This document shows positions 15,993-21,759 of a DNA stretch of 21,759 bases, piece by piece. The DNA is taken from NCBI RefSeq assembly GCF_910578895.1, contig NZ_CAJTSC010000051.1, forward strand, positions 1-21,759, in the 5' to 3' direction. This DNA comes from an uncultured Bacteroides sp. (GTDB lineage Bacteria > Bacteroidota > Bacteroidia > Bacteroidales > Bacteroidaceae). The position numbers were made by a program, and so were the translations under genes. Under the pieces are notes generated by a model. It had not been told where the DNA came from. It saw nothing but the letters and a program-made list of their open reading frames with translations, and did no database searches. Numbering within the stretch: position 1 is the first letter of the stretch; each line of letters opens with the position of its first letter.

Positions 15993-16088
15993 GTTCGTTT
16001 CAACATTCATTTTAATCATTTCGAAAGTGATTTTGTCCGTTTCAGCCGATTTTATCTTATCAAATAAAGAAGCAAATCCCTATCTTTG
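15993..16088 (+). promoter_or_regulatory. Promoter and predicted LytTR operator of the kinase/regulator pair (site E)
   Basis: On the plus strand three repeats with 21-bp period, TCGTTTCAA (from 15995), TCATTTCGA (16016) and CCGTTTCAG (16037), are followed by a -7 box TATCTTTG at 16081-16088. The repeat end at 16043 is 38 bp from the box. A second TAACTTTG at 16101 also fits the consensus but is too close to ATG 16117. This would make the two-component system autoregulated. Confidence 0.65.
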
Positions 16089-16116
16089 TGGAATATGAAG
16101 TAACTTTGCATCTGAT

Positions 16117-17208
16117 ATGACAAAAGAAAATATAAAAATAATGAACTGGCGGAACGGGCTTTTATTATCAGCCGTTTCCTATGTGCTCTACCTCATTATA
16201 TGGTTAATTCTCGATGATGAAACAACTGACCAATCTCCGGGAATGGCGGCTGTCGATTATATCGTCGATTTTTTATTGTGCATACTCTTTACCTATATAT
16301 CTTTGGGGTTCTCTTATCTTGTTTTTAGGATTTTGCCTTTCAGGACATCTTATGTGTGGGTGATTGTCTATGCCTCATGTCTTTTGACTCTGAATAATAT
16401 TGTCGCATTCGGCATGATATCTTTATTCAATTTCTTATGGGATGAAACCGGGAACGGACTTCTTGACGAATTACTCAACATGAAAGGTGTATATACTTTT
16501 GCAATGATATCCACCTTTATATCAAGCGTTTATGCCAACGCATTCTACCTTCAATCTTACATCAAGGCACGTGACGAGAAGCAAACACTTGAAATGGCAC
16601 TGATGAAGGAGAAAGAGATCGCCCTACAGTCACAACTCAACTCCCTGAAACTGCAAATCAATCCGCATTTCATGTTCAACAACTTCAACAATCTGCTGGA
16701 ATTGATTGAAGAAGATACCGGACTGGCTGGCAAATTCCTAAGCAATCTGTCGAAAGTGTATCGGTACATCATTGCTAATTTGGACAGGAATCTGATTCCT
16801 GTTACTGATGAGATAAAGTTCCTTGATTCATACTTGTATCTAATGAAGGTACGTCACGCCGGAGGCGTCATTACGAAAATCAGTCCAGAGGTTAAAGAAT
16901 GTAAGGGGTTCCTTCCTCCGGCGGTGTTGCAGCTTCTTGTGGAGAATGCAATAAAGCATAATAGCTTTTCAATGGAACATCCGCTGTTTATTGCCATTGC
17001 GTTGTCGGATGATTATATCACTGTCCATAATCTTAAATCGCCTTTGCTGTCAAAAATGGACTCAACGGGTTTAGGCCATAAAAACATCATAGAACGATAC
17101 GCATTGCTCTGCGACAAAAAGGTTAAGATAGAGAATGCCGAAAACTTCTATTCGGTAAGTTTGCCAATAATTAGAAACATCATTTCCCATGAAAATATTG
17201 ATTCTTGA
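16117..17208 (+). CDS. LytS-type sensor histidine kinase (His_kinase PF06580)
   Basis: A 363-residue membrane sensor. Four hydrophobic segments lie in the first 150 residues: LLLSAVSYVLYLIIWLIL, IVDFLLCILFTYISLGFSYL, WVIVYASCLLTLNNIVAFGM and a fourth around FAMISTFISSVYANAFYL. A coiled-coil linker rich in Lys/Glu follows (about 152-172). The phospho-acceptor region LKLQINPHFMFNNFNNLLEL contains His184. The ATPase has the N-box LLVENAIKHNSF and a weakly conserved G-box STGLGHKNIIERY. This is the standard partner of LytTR regulators, and the regulator gene overlaps its 3' end by 20 bp. ATG 16141 (MNWRNG) is a possible alternative start. There is no large extracytoplasmic domain, so the signal is probably sensed within the membrane. 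Confidence 0.92.
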   Translation: MTKENIKIMNWRNGLLLSAVSYVLYLIIWLILDDETTDQSPGMAAVDYIVDFLLCILFTYISLGFSYLVFRILPFRTSYVWVIVYASCLLTLNNIVAFGMISLFNFLWDETGNGLLDELLNMKGVYTFAMISTFISSVYANAFYLQSYIKARDEKQTLEMALMKEKEIALQSQLNSLKLQINPHFMFNNFNNLLELIEEDTGLAGKFLSNLSKVYRYIIANLDRNLIPVTDEIKFLDSYLYLMKVRHAGGVITKISPEVKECKGFLPPAVLQLLVENAIKHNSFSMEHPLFIAIALSDDYITVHNLKSPLLSKMDSTGLGHKNIIERYALLCDKKVKIENAENFYSVSLPIIRNIISHENIDS

Positions 17209-17944
17209 AGATGAACAGCGCAATGCCATGCGCCTCATAAGATTACTAAATGATATTGATGCAACGTTTGTAATTGAAGGACCATTTACAAGCATAAAAG
17301 AGGCGGTCGAATTTTTCCAATCAAGAAAAACAACAGACCTCATACTTGCGGATATCCGTCTTACTGACGGTCTAAGTTTCGAGGCTCTTAAATACGCTCC
17401 GGCAACCGTACCCATCATATTCACTACTGCATACGATGAGTATGCGGTACAGGCATTCAAGTTCAATAGTTTCGACTATCTCCTGAAACCTTTGGATGCC
17501 GATGAACTTGAAGCAGCCATAAATAAAGCAATCAAAGCTGGTAAAAATTATACCGAGGAGAATTTTCGGCAGCTTTTCGACGCGTTACAAAAGAACCAGT
17601 TCCGTTATCGGGAACGTTTCCTGTTACCTTATCGTGACGGATATAAGACAGTACGTGTCTCAGACATCAATCATATTGAGACTGAAAATAAGAATGTGTA
17701 TCTTCGCCTTAATAACGGCACTTCAGAAGTTGTCAATGTGTCAATGGAAGAACTTGAACAGCAACTCAATCCAGACTGTTTCTTCCGGGCAAACAGACAA
17801 TATATTATTAATGTTGAACACGTACTGTTTCTCGGTAATTATTTTGGTGGAAAACTTATTGTTCGCCTAAAAGGTTATCCTAATACAGCAATAATAGTCA
17901 GTAAGGAGAAAACTCAGCGACTTAAAGGATGGATTGATAGATAA
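17189..17944 (+). CDS. LytTR-family response regulator
   Basis: A 251-residue two-domain regulator. The receiver domain (1-120) has the acidic pair LEDEQ, phospho-acceptor D55 in LILADIRLTDG, Thr in IIFTTAYDEYAVQAF and Lys in FDYLLKPLDADEL. The LytTR DNA-binding domain (about 145-250) includes RERFLLPYRDGYKTVRVSDI, HIETENKNVYLRL, FFRANRQYIINVEHV and the C-terminal strand ATAIIVSKEKTQRLKGWIDR-like region. LytTR proteins bind direct repeats with 21-22 bp period, and five such operators lie within 10 kb upstream, including one before its own operon. It starts inside the kinase gene (20-bp overlap), so the two are co-translated. Confidence 0.94.
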   Translation: MKILILEDEQRNAMRLIRLLNDIDATFVIEGPFTSIKEAVEFFQSRKTTDLILADIRLTDGLSFEALKYAPATVPIIFTTAYDEYAVQAFKFNSFDYLLKPLDADELEAAINKAIKAGKNYTEENFRQLFDALQKNQFRYRERFLLPYRDGYKTVRVSDINHIETENKNVYLRLNNGTSEVVNVSMEELEQQLNPDCFFRANRQYIINVEHVLFLGNYFGGKLIVRLKGYPNTAIIVSKEKTQRLKGWIDR

Positions 17945-18125
17945 GGCTTATGTTACAAAATTATATGCTTTACAAAAGTTTTCAAGAGCCGAAATTTACA
18001 CATTTGTCCCTATCAAGCCGATTGTTCATCCCAGACATATGGTTCTAATGCACGATGTTGATATGGTCAGTAATGAAATTGCCTGACGGACTTCTTTCAT
18101 CTACCGGGCTGCGTATCTGCGAGAA
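17945..18125. other. Junction between regulator gene and mobA
   Basis: This 181-bp stretch lies between convergent gene ends. No open frame on the minus strand continues from mobA into a relaxase (mobB) gene, which is the usual neighbour. No terminator hairpin was found. It is the likely border between conserved element backbone and the cargo to its left. Confidence 0.45.
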
Positions 18126-18548
18126 TTATTCCTTCTGTTGTTCCCACTTGGCATACATCTCCCTTGAAAGTTCCACAATCTCCCGGCTCAACTTTACGAG
18201 GTCGATGGTATGTTTCTCCAACTTGTAGAGCAACGCCATCACCTTCTTCTCCGAAAAATGGATGCGCAACTCTTTAACGACCTGATTGTAGTTCGTACCG
18301 ATGGCACGGAACTGGGCGTGGAAGTCCGACAGTTTGGTGTAGTAGTCCACCAGCGTCTTGTCCACTTTCAGCACCTTGAACTTCTGTCCGAAGAAATGCG
18401 CCTTCAGAAAGACGGCTTTCGCATACACGTTCGATTCCTCGTACATCGTGAGGAATCTGTTCCATTCCACATCATCGAAGCGCACCATCACACAGTGCGT
18501 CTTCGGATTCAATTTGGGATTTCTCCCGTACTTGCTCTTCTTTTTCAT
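18126..18548 (-). CDS. mobA: MobA-type mobilization accessory protein
   Basis: A 140-residue basic, helical protein. It opens with a lysine-rich tail (KKKSKYGRNPKLNPK), then a ribbon-helix-helix-like strand THCVMVRFDDVEWNRFLTM, and helical parts with ATNYNQ-type motif (FRAIGTNYNQVVKELR), the signature of Bacteroidales MobA/BfmA-like relaxosome proteins and MobC-like accessory factors. These proteins bind oriT next to the relaxase. The gene is complete, with stop at 18126, but no relaxase follows. Upstream is an inverted-repeat-rich gap that may hold oriT. The symbol follows CTnDOT-type naming and is given with moderate certainty. Confidence 0.8.
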   Translation of the reverse strand: MKKKSKYGRNPKLNPKTHCVMVRFDDVEWNRFLTMYEESNVYAKAVFLKAHFFGQKFKVLKVDKTLVDYYTKLSDFHAQFRAIGTNYNQVVKELRIHFSEKKVMALLYKLEKHTIDLVKLSREIVELSREMYAKWEQQKE

Positions 18549-18611
18549 TCTTCTTATTCTTTTAATTTTATGGCTTGTCCATTGTTTAATCTTTGATTAA
18601 GGAACCCCGAA

Positions 18612-18740
18612 ATTATCCGACTGCGGAGGATAATTCTGCCCACGGCGGTGAAGGTGTTTTCAGTTACTTAGAATTATTCGGGTAACTGAAAATATATCTT
18701 GCTGTGTCTTTGAGGACACAAAAATCCTCCGCCTGTCGGA
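18612..18740. other. Cluster of inverted repeats upstream of mobA (oriT candidate)
   Basis: Several inverted repeats are packed in 130 bp. ATTATCC (18612-18618) pairs with GGATAAT (18628-18634). TTTTCAGTTAC (18657-18667) pairs with GTAACTGAAAA (18682-18692), a perfect 11 bp. TGTGTC (18703) pairs with GACACA (18715). An outer, imperfect pair is TCCGACTGCGGAGGA (18616-18630) with TCCTCCGCCTGTCGGA (18725-18740). Transfer origins of Bacteroides elements often lie just upstream of the first mob gene and carry such repeats. No nic consensus can be asserted, and promoter/operator roles for mobA are equally possible. Confidence 0.45.
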
Positions 18741-18774
18741 TTGGTTTGTGTGTATAATAACTCATTTGGAATAT

Positions 18775-18811
18775 CGGTCAAGCCGATGGAGTGTATCCAC
18801 CGGCTTGACCG
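18775..18811 (-). terminator. Hairpin after DUF3408 gene
   Basis: CGGTCAAGCCGATGG (18775-18789) pairs with CCACCGGCTTGACCG (18797-18811) with a single mismatch and a 7-nt loop. It begins 18 bp beyond the stop of the DUF3408 gene on the minus strand. No T-tract follows, so its strength as an intrinsic terminator is uncertain. Confidence 0.55.
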
Positions 18812-18828
18812 GTTCTACCGTAATCCGC

Positions 18829-19302
18829 TCAGAGTTTGCGCCACTGCTCGATATCCTCCCGGTAGGTTTCAAGGTGCAGGCGGGCGAGGTTCTCGATAAG
18901 TCCCGAAGCACTCATGCCACGCCCACCGAGACGGCGGACAATCCCGTCCAGCCGGTCACGCACCTCACCGCTGACGAACACGGGCTTGCGGTCGGTTATC
19001 TTGGGAACTTGCAGGTAAGCGGTACGGTACTCGTCCAGCGACAGCCTGCGTTGTTTGCTGCTGACACGCTTCTGTGACACTTCCACTTCTTCGGGCGTTC
19101 CGCCTGACGGTTCATCCACCGTAGCTGTTTCCGCTTTTTTCGTGATGGTTTTGACGGGTTGTGCCAGCTGTTCCGGCTCCAGACCGATGTTCCGGTAGAA
19201 GTCGTCCATAGACTTCTCACTGCGGGATTCCCTGCGTCCCATTCTTTCCACGATTTCACGAGCCTGCTGCTCACTGATACTTGGTTCTCTTTTCATTGTC
19301 AT
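18829..19302 (-). CDS. DUF3408 conjugal-transfer protein
   Basis: A 157-residue cytosolic protein without signal peptide. The N-terminal half is charged and probably disordered (EREPS/EQQAREIVERMGRRES, then a Thr/Glu-rich linker). The C-terminal half has the DUF3408 signature: RRLSLDEYRTAYLQVPKI, RKPVFVSGEVRDRLDGIVRR and GMSASGLIENLARLHLETYR, a ribbon-helix-helix-like fold. DUF3408 proteins occur at the mob/tra border of CTnDOT-like elements, usually beside a ParA gene, which is not present here. ATG 19302 or 19296 may be the start. The same strand as mobA and the hairpin between them suggest separate transcripts. Confidence 0.82.
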   Translation of the reverse strand: MTMKREPSISEQQAREIVERMGRRESRSEKSMDDFYRNIGLEPEQLAQPVKTITKKAETATVDEPSGGTPEEVEVSQKRVSSKQRRLSLDEYRTAYLQVPKITDRKPVFVSGEVRDRLDGIVRRLGGRGMSASGLIENLARLHLETYREDIEQWRKL

Positions 19303-19705
19303 AAAACAGATTGATTAAGTTATTACTGTGGTCTTGGTCTGTGCCTTGACCGATTATCGCAAGTAAAGTAAGATACTTTAGTGCAGTCAGTCAACAACTT
19401 GGATTCGGTTAGGCAATATTGTGAGACTTTGCTTTATGGTGATAGAGATATTGGTGAGGACTTCACAGATTTGCCGGATCTGAATAGCCGGAAGAACAGA
19501 GGTGCGATTACAGTCAGGTTTGAATTAAGCCCTTGTTTTTTCTCTTGCCACATTGCTGATTTCCGGAATTAAGAATATAGCCCCAATCTGTGCCAACCTC
19601 TACCAACCTGTGCCACATGCTTCCACTTCTGGAAAATCCATTGCCGGATAACAGATTATGTATTCCTTTGCGGCAAAAGAAACAGTAACAATAAAAAGTA
19701 TGTAT
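19303..19705. other. Regulatory gap before the xis2c-like gene
   Basis: Over 400 bp without a credible gene. A 17-bp palindrome TAAAGTA-AGA-TACTTTA lies at 19364-19380. Direct repeats TGTGCCA (from 19589 and 19609) sit in a CCAACCT-rich segment about 100 bp before the HTH gene, a plausible binding site for an excision activator such as RteC. An open frame of 63 codons at 19381-19572 has no coding character and no ribosome site. This gap separates the divergent DUF3408 and xis2c-like genes. Confidence 0.4.
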
Positions 19706-20017
19706 ATGGAAATCGTATCAATTGAAAGAAAGACCTTTGAGGCGATGGTCGCCAAGTTCGACCGTTTCGTCCGCCACATGGATGCCATCTGTCAGCGGCA
19801 CGGAGAGAAGACAATGGGCGAGTGGATGGACAATCAGGACGTGTGCCGGATACTCAACATCAGCCCACGCACGTTGCAGACGCTTCGGGACAATGGGACG
19901 CTGGCTTACTCGCAGATAAGCCACAAGACCTACTACCGTCCCGATGATGTACAGCGCATTGTTTCCGTTGTGGAGGACAGGCGCAAAGAAGCAAAGTTCA
20001 AAGGAAGAACTATATAA
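19706..20017 (+). CDS. HTH excision-factor-like protein (Xis2c type)
   Basis: A protein of 103 residues from ATG 19706; ATG 19700 and an ATG at 19658 are in frame, but the family usually begins near MEIVSIERKTFEAM. It has an N-terminal helix (FDRFVRHMDAICQRHG) and then a MerR/excisionase-like HTH_17: WMDNQDVCRILNISPRTLQT, LRDNGTLAYSQISHKTYYRP and DDVQRIVS. Paired HTH proteins of this kind, Xis2c and Xis2d, are the recombination-directionality factors of CTnDOT and also influence transfer gene expression. Its usual partner is found at 20912, separated by the IS110 remnant. The assignment rests on motif and pairing. Confidence 0.8.
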   Translation: MEIVSIERKTFEAMVAKFDRFVRHMDAICQRHGEKTMGEWMDNQDVCRILNISPRTLQTLRDNGTLAYSQISHKTYYRPDDVQRIVSVVEDRRKEAKFKGRTI

Positions 20018-20350
20018 ACTTGATGAAATGAACGAAGAAAACTAACAATACCCACTCTTACCTTTGCAGTGTCAATAGCGATTGGCACTTTTTTCTAGTA
20101 AGAGAGATGTCCATCGGGTGGATAATTGTTTGTAGTTTTGCTAAAATGATTGTCCATCGGCAGCGAGCCCATCAACCACTTTGTCCTCCTCTGGAGATAC
20201 CGTGATTTAGATTTCGCCGCTGCCTTTTTTATATCTTTAGAGCCTGGACAAAGTATCGTAAGCCGGATTGACCGAGCTTGAGTTCTGCCAAGAGTGAAGG
20301 TGACGAAGATTATTGACAGTCAGATTGTATAACCAAATAATCCAATTGAC
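20018..20350 (+). other. Non-coding segment upstream of IS110 recombinase remnant
   Basis: 333 bp without a gene. A TACCTTTG -7 box lies at 20059-20066. The 10-mer TGTCCATCGG occurs twice, at 20108 and 20151. IS110-group elements carry a structured bridge RNA in the non-coding end upstream of the recombinase, and this stretch is in that position. Neither the exact left end of the insertion sequence nor the RNA fold can be determined by eye. Confidence 0.4.
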
Positions 20351-20899
20351 ATGCAACCGAGATTTAAACCAACTGTCTATTTCCGCCAGTGCGTGGGTAT
20401 AGATATCGCCAAATCGACATTCATGGCCTGCCTGTCCATGCTTGATGCAGAAGGATGTAGCACATCGCCGATAGAATTCACCAATGACAGGCACGGATTC
20501 AACCAGTTCGTCAGATGGACGCGTAAAGAGTCCCTCAAAGGGTATCCGCTTTGTTTCGTCATGGAGCCTACAGGTGTATATTACGAGGCTCTTGCAATGC
20601 ACCTTACCAAACTCGGGATGACCGTTCATGTTGTTCCAGCAAACCGAGTCAGGGACTTCGCAAAATACGAAGGATACAAGACTAAGACCGACAAAATCGA
20701 TGCCTATATCCTCTCGATGCTCGGATGCGAGAATCGCAAGCTCAAGAATTGGGCGGCACCGGATGAGCAGTTTGCGTCAATACGGTCATTGTGCCGCCTG
20801 CGCACCTCTCTGGTAAAACACAGCACGATGCTGAAGAACCGGCTTGGAGCACTTACTGTAAGCTCTTTCTCAGACAAAAAGACTGTAAGGATATGCTAA
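20351..20899 (+). pseudogene. IS110-family recombinase, C-terminally truncated
   Basis: 182 codons encode the N-terminal RuvC-like DEDD domain of an IS110-type transposase: GIDIAKSTFMACL with the first Asp, VMEPTGVYYEAL with Glu, and YKTKTDKIDAYILSML with the two final Asp. The sequence departs from the family after about KHSTMLKNRLGAL and ends in a short unrelated tail. Family members are usually 300-400 residues, so the serine-containing C-terminal domain is lost and the enzyme should be inactive. The remnant separates the two HTH genes that are normally adjacent. The right end of the element is missing; the left non-coding part may remain. Confidence 0.82.
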
Positions 20900-20911
20900 A
20901 TCCAAAGTAAC

Positions 20912-21217
20912 ATGAATGAACTGATTAACAAGGACAACGAGTGGATAATCCACTTCATGGGCAGTCTCGACCGTTTTTTGGACAGTCTCGAGCATCTGAC
21001 CGCCAATTACCGCCCGACACTGAACGGCGAGCGTTTCTTCACAGACAAGGAGGTGTCGGCACGGTTGAAAGTGAGCCGCCGGACACTTCAGGACTATCGA
21101 AACGAAGGACGCATAGCCTATATCCAGTTAGGCGGCAAAATTCTCTACCGTGAATCGGACATCGAAAGGATGCTTGCTGACGGCTACCGCTCCGCCTATC
21201 GGCTGACAGACACATGA
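20912..21217 (+). CDS. HTH excision-factor-like protein (Xis2d type)
   Basis: A 101-residue protein beginning MNELINKDNEWIIHFMGS with a short helical N-terminus, then an HTH_17 domain: FFTDKEVSARLKVSRRTLQD, YRNEGRIAYIQLGGKILYRE and SDIERMLADGYR. It resembles the second excision factor of CTnDOT-like elements. The start follows the recombinase remnant by 12 bp, so it has probably lost its original leader and now depends on transcription through the remnant or on the TACCTTTG promoter at 20059. orf3 and exc, expected next in CTnDOT, are not visible in the remaining 540 bp. Confidence 0.8.
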   Translation: MNELINKDNEWIIHFMGSLDRFLDSLEHLTANYRPTLNGERFFTDKEVSARLKVSRRTLQDYRNEGRIAYIQLGGKILYRESDIERMLADGYRSAYRLTDT

Positions 21218-21289
21218 TTTTCTTGAAGGAGCGCAGTTTGCCGTCTGCCCTATGATTGCGGAGCAACGGACTTTCGGCAAAAAGAGAAA

Positions 21290-21342
21290 GGAACGGCTTA
21301 CAGACGGAGCATCAAAATCCTGCTTCGTCTGTAAGCCGCTCC
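21290..21342 (+). terminator. Long hairpin after the xis2d-like gene
   Basis: CGGCTTACAGACG (21294-21306) pairs perfectly with CGTCTGTAAGCCG (21326-21338). An inner AGCA/TGCT pair follows, and the outer bases GGA/TCC extend the stem. The loop is TCAAAATCC. After the stem comes a pyrimidine-rich run (CTCTCTTCTTTCTTCTG). It fits a terminator for the HTH gene transcript 70 bp downstream of its stop, or a structured RNA element controlling what lies beyond. Confidence 0.6.
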
Positions 21343-21759
21343 TCTCTTCTTTCTTCTGATTTCCCATCAGTCGCTTGTTTCCGTTGCCGGATGCTCTTCA
21401 AGCGTATGGCAGGCAATGGCAAGGTTTTCGGGCTGAATACGCTCAAACTCGTTTGAGGAAGATTCCGCCCGAAACGGCTTGCCGCCCGACCTTGCCGCTA
21501 CCATCAAGCCATACGCTACCTTTGCATCCGTGCATCGGGAACGAGTGGCTGGTGGAATGAACCTCAACTATACCATCGGTTATTACCTCTGACGCTGGCA
21601 ACAAATAGTGTAATCGGTGTAGCTTTCTTAATAGTGCTAATTTCATTTATTATAAACCGTCTGAACAAGACACTCTCTTTACTGCATATCCTGAATGCAA
21701 CGGCTATAATCATTTCAATATCATAAACGTCATAACTGATACCGTCCGGTCGTTTAATA
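21343..21759. other. Right-hand stretch without a firm gene
   Basis: A plus-strand TACCTTTG box lies at 21517-21524, with a TTG about 22 bp upstream. The only ORF after it is MNLNYTIGYYL and stop. A minus-strand frame at 21367-21567 (66 codons) has coding-like codon use (AESSSNEFERIQPENLAIAC) but overlaps this promoter and has no neighbour to support it. The last 170 bp hold a start-less frame with a hydrophobic stretch (VIGVAFLIVLISFII). I annotate none of these as genes. Confidence 0.35.

Larger units (their letters stand above)
1..21759. mobile_element. Part of a CTnDOT-like integrative conjugative element
   Basis: The window combines an RteA-like sensor kinase, a MobA-type mobilization protein, a DUF3408 protein and two small HTH proteins like the Xis2c/Xis2d excision factors. 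These are hallmark parts of Bacteroidales tetracycline-type conjugative transposons. No integrase, attachment site, tra operon or relaxase is visible, so this is an internal segment. About 17 kb between rteA and mobA is cargo: efflux pump, surface proteins and a two-component system. Membership is inferred from gene content; the element's ends lie outside. Confidence 0.75.

Noticed and set aside
19381..19572. 63-codon plus-strand frame
   Set aside because: The start is not preceded by a ribosome site, the composition is not coding-like and the position is in a regulatory gap.
21367..21567. 66-codon minus-strand frame with coding-like codons
   Set aside because: It is possibly the remnant of a real protein, but it overlaps a plus-strand promoter box, its start region looks random and I recognise no family. 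It is left as an uncertain stretch.
1..21759. CRISPR arrays, tRNA or rRNA genes
   Set aside because: No regularly spaced 25-40 bp repeats with unique spacers and no tRNA cloverleaf or rRNA signature were noticed. The only regular repeats are the short 21-bp-period operators.

Overview
The window looks like part of an integrative conjugative element of the CTnDOT type from a Bacteroidales host (Bacteroides, Parabacteroides or Prevotella-like). Five lines of evidence point there: TAnnTTTG-type -7 promoter boxes, SPII lipoproteins with Bacteroidetes-style surface signals, an RteA-type sensor kinase at the left edge, a DUF3408 protein and a MobA-type mobilization protein, and two small HTH proteins resembling Xis2c and Xis2d at the right. 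I could not run any search, so family names rest on motif and sequence recognition.

Layout, left to right. (1) 1-7510, minus strand: a tightly packed operon of GNAT acetyltransferase, periplasmic adaptor, RND pump and outer-membrane channel, followed after 17 bp by rteA, which runs off the left edge. In CTnDOT the place in front of rteA is held by tetQ; here it is a tripartite efflux pump. (2) 7517-10413, minus: an LtaS-like membrane phosphotransferase/sulfatase, and an in-frame chimera joining the N-terminus of an adenylating (AMP-binding) enzyme to the C-terminus of a TonB-receptor-type beta barrel, preceded by a 105-aa unknown. (3) 10725-12096, minus: a frameshifted beta-barrel protein, a 33-aa lipoprotein and a two-domain Ig-like lipoprotein. 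(4) 12327-15819, minus: a probable cell-surface operon of two lipoproteins, two beta-barrel proteins and a 50-aa lipoprotein, led by a small gene with a frameshift near its start. (5) 16117-17944, plus: a LytS-type histidine kinase and a LytTR response regulator, overlapping by 20 bp. (6) 18126-19302, minus: MobA and DUF3408 proteins separated by an intergenic stretch rich in inverted repeats, with no relaxase gene beside mobA. (7) 19706-21217, plus: xis2c-like and xis2d-like genes separated by a truncated IS110-family recombinase. The last 540 bp hold a strong hairpin and little else that is certain.

The most striking signal is regulatory. Five promoters carry the same operator: 9-bp direct repeats close to CCGTTTCAG on the transcribed strand, spaced exactly 21 bp apart in two or three copies. 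In four of the five the nearest repeat begins 37-38 bp from a TAnnTTTG box. A 21-bp period is what LytTR regulators such as AgrA recognise, and the only LytTR regulator in view is the one encoded here. The sites lie in front of the kinase/regulator pair itself, the divergent surface operon, the Ig-like lipoprotein, the 105-aa/chimera transcription unit, and the efflux-rteA operon. The inference is one locally encoded regulon that joins a signal-sensing kinase, surface proteins, an efflux pump and, through rteA, possibly the element's own transfer programme.
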